Origin: DT-110 sp030148525
GTDB lineage: Bacteria; Bacteroidota; Bacteroidia; Chitinophagales; Saprospiraceae
DNA length: 64,000 nucleotides
Assembly (NCBI GenBank): GCA_965227445.1
Contig: OZ245751.1
Span: forward strand, 1,302,001-1,366,000
Reading direction: 5' to 3'
This document shows positions 48,591-57,090 of this stretch, piece by piece. The notes below the pieces were generated by a model that ran no database searches, was not told the DNA's origin, and saw nothing but the letters and a program-made list of their open reading frames with translations. The position numbers and the translations under genes were made by a program. How positions within the stretch are numbered: the stretch's first letter is position 1; each line of letters starts with the position of its first letter.

Positions 48591-50123
48591 ATGAATTATT
48601 CTGCTATGAGCTATTTTTCGCGTCGTACCGCATGGATGTTTTGTTTAGTATTCGTTCCCTTTTTTGGCGAAAGCCAGAATAAGGATATTGCCGCCCTGGA
48701 GCAATACATTGAGCAAGCCCGAACGGATTGGGACGTTCCCGGACTAGCCGTGGCCATCGTGCAGGACGACCGGATTTTACTGGCTGAAGGCTTTGGTGTC
48801 CGGGAAATTGGTAGTGACGATGCAGTGGATGCACAGACGCTGTTCGCTATGGCATCGACTACCAAGGCAACCGTTGCGGCGGCCATGGGCACCTTGGTGG
48901 ATGCCGGACTGGTGGATTGGGACGATCCCGTGGTAGAGCATTTACCCGAATTCCGACTGTCGGTACCTTATCTGACCCAGACCGTTCGCATTCGCGATCT
49001 GTTTACGCACAACATCGGCCTGGGGAATGCGGATTACCTGTGGGTGCATGGCGAATTTAAAGAAAAAGATATCCTGGAGCGGATCGCCATGGCCCCAATG
49101 GCCTATCCCTACCGCGGTGGATATACCTACCAAAACATCATGTATTTGGTGGCCGGATTGGTGATAGAGCGGATCTCGGGCATGGAGTGGGCAGATTTTA
49201 TGGAGCAGCGGTTGTACGAACCAATCGGGCTCAAGCGAACCTATCCGACTCGCAAGCGCGTCATGGAAGCTTCCAACCGGACGCGTCCGCATCACTATGT
49301 CAATGGCGATATACTGGCCATTGAGGATATGATTGCCGATCCCATTGCGCCGGCGGGCGCCAGCTGGTCCTGTGCGGAGGACATGGCCCGCTGGATGTTG
49401 TTTATGCTGGATACCGCCCGGGTGGACGGACAACAGATATTGCAGCCCGAAACCTGGGCTGAGCTGTTCAAGCCTCAGGCCCTGATTCCCAAGGATCAGT
49501 TTTACCCGACCGTACAACTCACTAAACCCACCTGGACTTCCTACGGACTGGGGTGGTTTCAACACGATTATCGGGGGGAGGCCGTACAATTCCACACCGG
49601 CAGCCTGAACGGAACCGTTGCCATTTGCGGATTATTACCTGCCAGGAAGCTGGGTATATATGTATTTGGCAACCTCGATCATGCAGAAGTTCGCCACGCC
49701 ATTATGTACCGGGTGTTCGACGTACTTGGTTTTGGTGATCAGCCCCGCGATTGGAGTGCTGAAGTGAAAGACCTGTACAGTGGTTTCTCCGTGGAGCAGG
49801 AAAGAGAAGCGGCTGATTGGCGCGCAAAGCGGAAAAGGGACACTAAGCCTACTCTTTCCCTGGCGGAGTACACCGGAACCTACTCGCACGAAATGTGGGG
49901 GACGATTGAGATTACCCTCAATACCGAGGGCGATCAACTGGTTGCCCGATTAGGCCGTACCTCTTATGCAGATCTCACCCATTGGCACCACGATGTATTT
50001 CGAGGGGATTACCGAATGGCTGGGTTTGGAGATGACTATATTCGCTTTTTGGTGGATCGGGAAGGTAAGGTCGAGGCCATCGATCTGAACGGCCCGCAAT
50101 ATACTTTTTATAAAATCAAGTAA
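48591..50123 (+). CDS. Beta-lactamase/penicillin-binding-fold serine hydrolase
   Basis: 510 residues with a signal-like start (TAWMFCLVFVPFFGESQ). It has the class C/S12 triad motifs: ASTTK (nucleophile Ser89, Lys92), YTYQN (Tyr180-Gln-Asn182), and HTG (335-337, in FHTGSLNG). A C-terminal lipocalin-like domain (~400-510, YTGTYSHEMWGTIEI) is often seen in D-aminopeptidase or esterase relatives. It probably cleaves D-amino-acyl amides, esters or peptidoglycan peptides in the periplasm rather than acting in drug resistance. It starts 27 bases after the D-aminoacylase-like gene and is 83 bases before propeller paralogue 3. Confidence 0.85.
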   Translation: MNYSAMSYFSRRTAWMFCLVFVPFFGESQNKDIAALEQYIEQARTDWDVPGLAVAIVQDDRILLAEGFGVREIGSDDAVDAQTLFAMASTTKATVAAAMGTLVDAGLVDWDDPVVEHLPEFRLSVPYLTQTVRIRDLFTHNIGLGNADYLWVHGEFKEKDILERIAMAPMAYPYRGGYTYQNIMYLVAGLVIERISGMEWADFMEQRLYEPIGLKRTYPTRKRVMEASNRTRPHHYVNGDILAIEDMIADPIAPAGASWSCAEDMARWMLFMLDTARVDGQQILQPETWAELFKPQALIPKDQFYPTVQLTKPTWTSYGLGWFQHDYRGEAVQFHTGSLNGTVAICGLLPARKLGIYVFGNLDHAEVRHAIMYRVFDVLGFGDQPRDWSAEVKDLYSGFSVEQEREAADWRAKRKRDTKPTLSLAEYTGTYSHEMWGTIEITLNTEGDQLVARLGRTSYADLTHWHHDVFRGDYRMAGFGDDYIRFLVDREGKVEAIDLNGPQYTFYKIK

Positions 50124-50206
50124 GATGTCTGATCCCGCAGCGGATACACAGCCCTGCCGGTGAAAGGACACTATTCGTAAACGATACACATCAGGATCAT
50201 TCAACA

Positions 50207-53200
50207 ATGAAAGTAACTCAAACCATTCTGCTAGTACTCGGCATGTTGTATTTAGGCATGCCCTATTCTTTTGCTCAACTAACGGGGGACCAGATCCACG
50301 GCCTGGATTACCGGATGATTGGTCCCTACCGGGGCGGACGCGTTACGGCTGTTGCCGGGCACGCAGCTCATCCGTTTACCTTTTATTTTGGCAGCACCGG
50401 TGGTGGTGTATGGAAGACCACCGATGCGGGACAAACCTGGGAAAATATTTCGGACGACTTTTTTACCGTAGGCTCTATCGGGGCTATTACCGTGGCACCC
50501 AGCGACCCCAACGTATTGTACGTGGGAACCGGATCAGCCGATCCCCGGGGGAATGTCTCGGTAGGTAAAGGCCTGTATAAAAGTACGGATGGCGGAGATA
50601 GCTGGACGCTTATGGGCTTGGAAAAAACCGGTCAGATCAGCGCGGTTCAGGTGCATCCGGATAATCCGGATGTGGTGTACGTAGCTGCCCTGGGCAATGT
50701 ATTCGGCCCGAATCCGGAGCGGGGCGTGTTTAGGTCTCTGGATGGTGGTGAAAGCTGGACGAAGGTACAGTACGTCAGTGATAAGACCGGTGCCATCGAC
50801 CTGGTTATGGACCCCAATAATCCGCGGGTACTTTACGCTGGTTTCTGGACCGCCGAACGCAAGCCCTGGACGCTGATCGACGGTAGTGAGGAAGGAGGTG
50901 TTTGGAAAACTACCGATGGCGGTGACAGTTGGTCCCGCTTGGAAGGTGGCCTGCCGGATGGCCTGCAAGGCCGCGTTGGAATTGCCGTTTCCCCGGTGAA
51001 CAGCAAGCGGATTTGGGTCATTCAGGAAACCGCCGAAGAGACCAAGGGTGGTATTTACCGCTCCGACGACGGGGGTAAAAGTTTTACCCGGATCAATCGG
51101 GAACACGAACTGAGGCAACGGCACTGGTATTACAGTCGCATTTTTGCCGATCCGCAAGACGAGCATACGGTGTACGCCGTCAATGTCGGGTTTTACAAAT
51201 CCATCGACGGGGGTAAAAATTTCTCGCGGATAAGTACGCCCCACAGTGATAACCATGCCCTCTGGATCAATCCGGATAACCCCGGGATCATGATCGAGGG
51301 GAATGACGGGGGAGCCTGCGTTTCCCTCAATGGGGGCGAAACCTGGACAACGCAACGCAACCAGCCTACCTCCGAAATGTACCGGGTAACGGTCGATAAC
51401 CAATGGCCCTATCGCGTGTACGGAGCACAACAGGATAATTCCACCCTGTCGGTACCCAGTTTGCCCCAGGCCGATCAGGTGCCCGAGCAGGAGTGGTTTT
51501 CGGTAGGCGGCGGGGAGAGCGGACACATCGCGGTGGATCCACGTAATCCGAATATCATTTACGCCGGTAATTACATTGGCCAGATCACCCGTTTCGACCG
51601 CGAACGCTGGCACAGACGGGATGTGGTAGCCTATCCGCAAATGCATGATGGTACGGCTCCGCGGGATATTCGCTACCGCTTTCAGTGGAACGCACCTATT
51701 CGTATCTCTCCCCACGATCCGGATGTGGTGTATCACTGCTCACAATACGTCCACCGCACGACCGATGGTGGTAAAACCTGGGAAGTGATCAGTCCGGACC
51801 TGACCACCAATAACGATGCGTATCAGGATATTCCGGGTGGGCCCATTCAGCACGACCATACGGGGGTGGAATTGTATACGACAATTTTCAGTTTTGAAGA
51901 GTCTCCCCTGGAGGCAGGTGTCTTGTGGGCCGGATCGGACGATGGCCTGGTGCACCTGTCTCGCGATAACGGAACTACCTGGACCGACATTACGCCACCG
52001 GCTATGCCGCGGGGAGGAACGGTGAACACCATTCACCTGTCAACCCACCAGGAAGGACGGGCCTACGTTTCCGTTTATCGATACCGGGAAAATGATTTTA
52101 CGCCCTACGTTTTTTACACCAATGACTACGGTGCCAATTGGCGACAATTAACCGATGGTGAGAACGGAATTCCGGCTGATCATTTCGTGCGTGTGGTGCG
52201 GGAAGATCCCGTTCGCGAAGACCTGCTTTTTGCCGGTACCGAGTTTGGTATGTATGTATCCTACGATCAGGGCAGAAATTGGCAGCCTTTGCAGCTGAAC
52301 TTACCAGTTACACCAATTACCGATATGCAGTTTGCTGAAGACGACCTGGTGGTGGCTACTCAGGGTCGTTCCTTTTGGATTCTGGACCAATTGGGGCCGT
52401 TACGCCTGTTAAACGAGGAAGCGCTTTCGCAAAAAGCGGTGTTACTACCCGTTCCGGATGCCTACCGCACTCAGTTGCGCAATTACCGGGGCGCTACCGC
52501 ACCCGATCGGGCACCGCTGGGAGCGCAAATTGACATTTACCTCAGTGAAGAGCCCGGAGAGGATATTCGGTTGACTATTTTGGATCCCGAAGGCGTCGAG
52601 CGTCAAGTGTACACTACCAGTGCGGACCGGGGCGAACAGGAAAGACCATTACCCCTGAAAATGGGTATGAACCGGGTCTCCTGGGGACTATCATACGAAC
52701 GTCCCGACATTCTGGAAGATGCCGTCTTCAGCCTGGCTAATACCAGTGGCGTTCAGGCTATGATCGGCACCCATACCGTGCAACTGACGGTAGGTGACCA
52801 GGTGCTGGAACAACCGCTGGAAGTGCTGCCGGATCCGCGGTGGGAACAGTCGGCTGAAGACCTGCGGGCACAATACGATCTGACCATGCAGGTGAAGTCA
52901 TTGCTCAATGAGTGTCATGGTTTGATCGGCGAAATCCGTGGCTTGCGCCAGCAAGTAAACCATACCCGAAAAAGACTGGAGACACATAATCGTTCCCACG
53001 AAGGGTTTAAGGCCCTCGCCAAACAGGTTGTTGATCAATTGACCGACCTGGAGCAGCAGCTGATCCAGACTAAGAATGAATCCGGGCAGGACCCCATTAA
53101 TTATCCGTCAATGATCGATGATCAAATGGCGTATTTGTATTCCATCGTGAATGGCCAGGATGCGCGTCCTACGGAAGGTTCGTATCAGCGGTATCGAGAC

Positions 53201-53326
53201 CTGGAGCAGGAATTTCAGGTATTTCAGCAGCAGTACGAAGTAATTAAACAAAATGAAGTGCCATCGATGAATCGCATGCTGGAGGAATCTGAGCTGAAGC
53301 CCATCGAAGTGGTTTACGATAAATAA
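50207..53326 (+). CDS. Sortilin/VPS10-like BNR beta-propeller protein, paralogue 3
   Basis: 1039 residues with a signal peptide ending SFAQ. It opens GLDYRMIGPYRGGRVTAVAG, then BNR repeats (VWKTTDAGQTWENI, GLYKSTDGGDSWTLMG, VFRSLDGGESWTKV, GIYRSDDGGKSFTRI, HLSRDNGTTWTDIT), a beta domain, and a helical C-terminus (KSLLNECHGLIGEIRG to NRMLEESELKPIE). High block similarity to paralogue 2 suggests a local duplication, with the two hydrolase genes between them. The aminotransferase gene follows after 9 bases. Role as proposed for the others. Confidence 0.85.
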   Translation: MKVTQTILLVLGMLYLGMPYSFAQLTGDQIHGLDYRMIGPYRGGRVTAVAGHAAHPFTFYFGSTGGGVWKTTDAGQTWENISDDFFTVGSIGAITVAPSDPNVLYVGTGSADPRGNVSVGKGLYKSTDGGDSWTLMGLEKTGQISAVQVHPDNPDVVYVAALGNVFGPNPERGVFRSLDGGESWTKVQYVSDKTGAIDLVMDPNNPRVLYAGFWTAERKPWTLIDGSEEGGVWKTTDGGDSWSRLEGGLPDGLQGRVGIAVSPVNSKRIWVIQETAEETKGGIYRSDDGGKSFTRINREHELRQRHWYYSRIFADPQDEHTVYAVNVGFYKSIDGGKNFSRISTPHSDNHALWINPDNPGIMIEGNDGGACVSLNGGETWTTQRNQPTSEMYRVTVDNQWPYRVYGAQQDNSTLSVPSLPQADQVPEQEWFSVGGGESGHIAVDPRNPNIIYAGNYIGQITRFDRERWHRRDVVAYPQMHDGTAPRDIRYRFQWNAPIRISPHDPDVVYHCSQYVHRTTDGGKTWEVISPDLTTNNDAYQDIPGGPIQHDHTGVELYTTIFSFEESPLEAGVLWAGSDDGLVHLSRDNGTTWTDITPPAMPRGGTVNTIHLSTHQEGRAYVSVYRYRENDFTPYVFYTNDYGANWRQLTDGENGIPADHFVRVVREDPVREDLLFAGTEFGMYVSYDQGRNWQPLQLNLPVTPITDMQFAEDDLVVATQGRSFWILDQLGPLRLLNEEALSQKAVLLPVPDAYRTQLRNYRGATAPDRAPLGAQIDIYLSEEPGEDIRLTILDPEGVERQVYTTSADRGEQERPLPLKMGMNRVSWGLSYERPDILEDAVFSLANTSGVQAMIGTHTVQLTVGDQVLEQPLEVLPDPRWEQSAEDLRAQYDLTMQVKSLLNECHGLIGEIRGLRQQVNHTRKRLETHNRSHEGFKALAKQVVDQLTDLEQQLIQTKNESGQDPINYPSMIDDQMAYLYSIVNGQDARPTEGSYQRYRDLEQEFQVFQQQYEVIKQNEVPSMNRMLEESELKPIEVVYDK

Positions 53327-53335
53327 TTGACAATT

Positions 53336-54565
53336 ATGCATGACTCTTTTAGATCTGCTTTTCCGGCCTTGCAGCGCTTGCACAAGGGTGAGCCACTGAT
53401 TTACCTGGATGGTCCCGGGGGAACGCAGGTTCCCGAGGCAGTGATCAAGGCCTGTTCCGACTACTACCGGACCTCGAATGCCAATACCCACGGGCAATTC
53501 ATTACCGCCCAGGAAACAGACCATATCCTGGACGATACCCGTTTGGCCTGTTCCGAATTTTTGGGTGCCGCGGGCCCTCATACCATCTCATTTGGTCAGA
53601 ACATGACCACCATTAACTTCAGTCTGAGCCGGGCTATGGCCCGGACCTGGCAGCCCGGTGACGAGGTGCTGATCACGCAACTCGACCACGAAGCCAATCG
53701 CGGTCCCTGGCTGGCCCTGCGGGAGCAAGGGATTGTAGTTCGTGAGGTTCGGCTTTTGCCGGAAGGCCGATTGGATTACGAGGATTTGCAATCTAAATTA
53801 TCGGATCGCACCCGCTTGCTGGCAATGGGGTACTCCTCCAATTTTATGGGTACCATCAACGATGTTGCCCTGGCGCGGAAACTGACCCACCAGGTTGGGG
53901 CGTGGTTGCTGTTGGATGCAGTACACTATGCACCACACTATCCCCTGAATGTACAGGCGATCGATTGTGATTTTCTGCTGTGCTCGGCCTATAAATTCTA
54001 CGGTCCGCACATTGGTGTGCTTTACGCACGTCCGGGGCTTCTCGACCGCTTACCGCTCGACCGTTTGCGAACGGCGCCGCAGGAGGCGCCTTATTCCATC
54101 GAAACGGGCACCCTGAATCACTCGGCCCTGGCCGGGGTAGGTGCTACCCTGGATTTTCTGGCTTCCTACGGAGAAGGGCAAAACCGGCGGGAGCAGCTGG
54201 TGTCGGCCATGGACCGCATCCAGCAGCACGAAGCTGGTTTGTTCGCTCATTTGTACCACGGTCTGGAAGCCATTCCGGGGTGTACGATCGTGGGTACCGG
54301 ACTTGACGAAGCACAACGGGCTCCAACGCTTGCTCTGCGCATAGCCAACCAGCATCCGACGGAGATATGCCGCATACTTGGGGAGGCAAATATCATGGCC
54401 TGGGATGGGCATTTTTACGCGCTGCGAGCAGCTGAGGTGCTGGGACTGCGGGCTGTTGGCGGCGTAACCCGCCTCGGGATATCAGCCTATACGACTCAGG
54501 AAGAGATTGACCGCGTACTCGACGTCATCCACCGGATCGCAACCGGTCACAAAATAGAGGCTTGA
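53336..54565 (+). CDS. Class V aminotransferase / cysteine desulfurase-like PLP enzyme
   Basis: 409 residues from the ATG (the frame also opens at a TTG 9 bases earlier). It is a fold-type I PLP enzyme: IYLDGPGGTQVP near 22, NANTHGQF, HEANRGPWL near 118, LLLDAVHYAPH (cofactor Asp) near 191, and the Schiff-base Lys220 in CSAYKFYGPHIG. The VHxAPH and AYKFYGPH motifs match the SufS/CsdA-like subgroup with unassigned roles, sometimes called isopenicillin N epimerase-like. No signal peptide: cytoplasmic. It starts 9 bases after propeller 3. In this context it may process an imported amino acid; sulfur mobilisation is the alternative. Confidence 0.85.
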   Translation: MHDSFRSAFPALQRLHKGEPLIYLDGPGGTQVPEAVIKACSDYYRTSNANTHGQFITAQETDHILDDTRLACSEFLGAAGPHTISFGQNMTTINFSLSRAMARTWQPGDEVLITQLDHEANRGPWLALREQGIVVREVRLLPEGRLDYEDLQSKLSDRTRLLAMGYSSNFMGTINDVALARKLTHQVGAWLLLDAVHYAPHYPLNVQAIDCDFLLCSAYKFYGPHIGVLYARPGLLDRLPLDRLRTAPQEAPYSIETGTLNHSALAGVGATLDFLASYGEGQNRREQLVSAMDRIQQHEAGLFAHLYHGLEAIPGCTIVGTGLDEAQRAPTLALRIANQHPTEICRILGEANIMAWDGHFYALRAAEVLGLRAVGGVTRLGISAYTTQEEIDRVLDVIHRIATGHKIEA

Positions 54566-54566
54566 T

Positions 54567-54695
54567 GGAGGTTGGGCTAATTGGGTTTTGTAAAATGCAG
54601 ATAATCAAGTCCCAACCTCCCGGTACTGGGTAGTAGGAAGAGGGTATTGGGATTGAAGCGTGTTCTATTTCCTGATACCCCCTACCAGATACAAA
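54567..54695 (-). repeat. Dispersed ~130-nt structured repeat, copy C
   Basis: Reverse orientation relative to A and B. Stem ggaggttggg (54567-54576) / cccaacctcc (54611-54620) encloses the segment ttgggttttgtaaaatgcag, also found in half copy D (~22495-22512). The remainder contains ggtagtaggaag-type arms and ends cctaccagatacaaa. It starts one base after the aminotransferase stop codon. Confidence 0.75.
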
Positions 54696-54705
54696 CAGCT
54701 TGGGG

Positions 54706-54774
54706 CTTTCGCCAAAAAAACAAAGGCCCTGCTCGGGGATAATTACCGGGAGCAGGGCCTTTTTTGCGAAAGCA
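54706..54774. terminator. Strong bidirectional terminator between aminotransferase and peroxidase genes
   Basis: A 13-bp stem (aaaggccctgctc / gagcagggccttt) is extended by outer arms gctttcgc / gcgaaagc that lie beyond A- and T-runs. The outer arms are two facing copies of the TTTTGCGAAAGC word described in the findings. Confidence 0.8.
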
Positions 54775-54781
54775 AAAACCA

Positions 54782-56680
54782 TTACAAAACAACTATCCGT
54801 CGGCTGACCACACCGCGATTGGTCTGTACCTGTACTATGTACATACCTTCGGGCTGGTCGATCTGCATCTGCATCATATTCCGGCCTTCCTGGAGGTTGT
54901 ATTGTGCAGATTCCAGTACGCGGCCAGCAGCATCCAGCAATCGAATGGCTACCTGTTCGGTTCGATCCATGATGATATCCAGGTTCAGGTCACCCGGTGT
55001 CGGGTTGGGAAATACCGCTAGGTCAGCACCTGCGACGATTGGCTCGTACACCGGAGTACTGACATCCTTGGGTTCGGCCACAAAGACGCTGTCCTGAATA
55101 TTCCCAACACCGGAATTACGGCGTACGATATCAGACATGCGTTGTTGTTGAATCCATGCTTTTTCTTCCACACTCAGATCGGGATCGATCTGGTAATAGA
55201 AGCGGTCGCCATCGCGCAGGGAAAGGAATTGCTGACCGACAATTTTCATAGCCGTTTCTCCGATAAAGGAGTTGGGCATCCGGGCTTCCGCCAACATTCC
55301 GACCCAGGGGTCGATGTTGTAGACGGTGCCATAGAGGCTTTCGAGCATAGCAGCATCTTCGGGGATAGGGCAGATTTCCTCGAAACTTTGTTTGATAGGA
55401 AGGCCCAGGTTGGTGCGCATGGTATTGAAGTCGGGCAGGCCCCGTTCGCGGCCACGCATGATGTTGATGGATACCAGGTCGAGCCCTCCCTGGCCGGGTT
55501 GACCAAACAAAAAGCTGCGCACATCTTCGACCACCCGGCAATCATAGGTCTGCATCATTTGGTGAGCCATTCCCTTGAATAGGGGATCCAGGCCCCGGCC
55601 AAGGAGTATTTCGGAAGGTTGGAAAAAGGCTTCCTTGAGGCCGATATTTCCCTCCGGAATAATCTCCCCCTGAGCATTCAACCGCTGTAAAGTGCTGTTG
55701 AGGAGGGTGTGCCCAAAACGAAAAGCAGCTGCGGAGAAGGCATTGGTAATATTGGGATTTACCTCAGGGTGGTAGCCTTCGTAGTCGGGTAAATGGATAC
55801 CCATATGGGGAAGCCACTCTTCGTAAACGATCGCCTGGAGAATGCCACCAACGAGTTTACGGGCGTGTTGATACAATTGCTCATCGGTCCAGTCAGGGTG
55901 AACCTGGATCAGGGAATCACACAGGCGATTGTGTTCCCGTACGAATAGTGTGTGCATACCTGCCAGGAGGACATTTTCATTAGCCCGTACATCCCCGGCC
56001 ACGAAAAACCGGGTCGTGGACGGATTGGCGTTTTCCATCTCCGGAGCGTCGGGGTCAATCTCTCCCGTATACTGGCTGTTGCGGGTATTAAAAGGCAGAA
56101 GATTACCCGCCGACATTTTAAGGCGTCCTTTCTCAAAAGTGCGCAGCCACGCAGCCCGGTGCTCATCGCTTCCGTACACGGCCGAGCCGTCGATATAGGC
56201 CGTAATGCTGTTGCTGTAAACGCGGGGATTTCCGGGGCCGGTACCAGTTCCTTCCTGATATTTGTTCCGGACCATGGGAATGTAGGCATTTCCGGTACCG
56301 AAGGGATCAAATTGCGGGTCACCCGGAGGAACCGGAATGGGCAGTGGTTCAGCGTTATTATTTTCCACCAGGGTAATATCGTGATCAATAAACTGACCAA
56401 ACACCCAAATGTAGTCACTCAACTCAGTGGGGTCGGGCATGTTGCCTTCCTGCTTAAACAGTTGATTGCTAATATGCCGTGGATTAGGGCGGGTAAGCCC
56501 TGCCGGCATTTGGAAGCCATCGGTGAATGCCATGGAGGTGGCAATACGGACCTCACCGTGGGCTGCGCCCCAGGCCGGATTCGACAGGTTGTTCTGGGTA
56601 CCGTCGATGGTCCGCACTTCCTGTGCCCGGAGATTCAGGCATAGCGATAGTAGTATTACGTTTAGTACAAGTATACGCAT
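54782..56680 (-). CDS. Secreted animal-type haem peroxidase with T9SS sorting domain
   Basis: 632 residues, signal peptide ending LRAQ. It is a peroxidase of the An_peroxidase (peroxinectin/myeloperoxidase-like) superfamily: distal His100 in VFGQFIDHDITL, catalytic Arg in DVRANENVLLAGMHTLFVREHN (~232), and proximal His324 in FRFGHTLLNST. A T9SS sorting domain (~550-632, AVFPNPTPGDLNLDI to RRIVVL) marks export by the type IX system. It would use H2O2 to oxidise halide or organic substrates outside the cell. Single gene with its own terminator; a gtac-aaaat-gtac palindrome lies ~100 bases upstream. Confidence 0.9.
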   Translation of the reverse strand: MRILVLNVILLSLCLNLRAQEVRTIDGTQNNLSNPAWGAAHGEVRIATSMAFTDGFQMPAGLTRPNPRHISNQLFKQEGNMPDPTELSDYIWVFGQFIDHDITLVENNNAEPLPIPVPPGDPQFDPFGTGNAYIPMVRNKYQEGTGTGPGNPRVYSNSITAYIDGSAVYGSDEHRAAWLRTFEKGRLKMSAGNLLPFNTRNSQYTGEIDPDAPEMENANPSTTRFFVAGDVRANENVLLAGMHTLFVREHNRLCDSLIQVHPDWTDEQLYQHARKLVGGILQAIVYEEWLPHMGIHLPDYEGYHPEVNPNITNAFSAAAFRFGHTLLNSTLQRLNAQGEIIPEGNIGLKEAFFQPSEILLGRGLDPLFKGMAHQMMQTYDCRVVEDVRSFLFGQPGQGGLDLVSINIMRGRERGLPDFNTMRTNLGLPIKQSFEEICPIPEDAAMLESLYGTVYNIDPWVGMLAEARMPNSFIGETAMKIVGQQFLSLRDGDRFYYQIDPDLSVEEKAWIQQQRMSDIVRRNSGVGNIQDSVFVAEPKDVSTPVYEPIVAGADLAVFPNPTPGDLNLDIIMDRTEQVAIRLLDAAGRVLESAQYNLQEGRNMMQMQIDQPEGMYIVQVQTNRGVVSRRIVVL

Positions 56681-57090
56681 AGGATTATGAATTTGCGGCG
56701 CTTCCGGCTTTCGCCAAAAGGCATTTTGTTGATTATAATTTGCGTGTTGTATATACCCGGGGCATTATCCTGAACAAGTACAAAATGTACGGTTTACCCT
56801 AAAAAAAATAGAATGACTTTTGTCACTGAGTAACAAACGGGTACTGGCTTGTGAAGGGAGAAAAAGCTTGAACTACGCTTATATAAACAAAAGTATAAAA
56901 CGTTTGGCATTAATGCTTGACAATTTTTTGTCAAGAAAAAGTCAATTGATTAAACCTTCCAGACGAGAGGTAGTGACTGGGTTTCGGAAACGGTATGCCG
57001 GGCGGGTTGTGCCTGATGGAATGGGTATGTGGCTAAAAAAGAAAGGCCCGCCTTCATGAAGGCGGGCCTTTCTTTTGCACAAGCCGGAGT
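56681..57090. other. Intergenic region upstream of peroxidase gene
   Basis: 410 bases, AT-rich. It contains a GGCGAAAGCC word (56706-56719), the palindrome gtacaaaatgtac (~56777), and a terminator at its right end. A 79-codon open frame here has no family features, and I do not call it. Confidence 0.5.
57041..57072. terminator. Terminator after outer-membrane barrel gene
   Basis: A perfect 32-bp inverted repeat (gaaaggcccgccttca and its complement), preceded by taaaaaa and followed by ttttgc. It ends the minus-strand barrel gene and could also work forward. Confidence 0.8.

Noticed and set aside
50534..51736. 400-codon antisense open frame inside propeller paralogue 3
   Set aside because: Similar antisense frames occur in all three paralogues, as expected from codon bias on the other strand; no recognisable protein features.
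56820..57059. 79-codon open frame on the plus strand
   Set aside because: No family, no leader motif, and it runs into a terminator hairpin.
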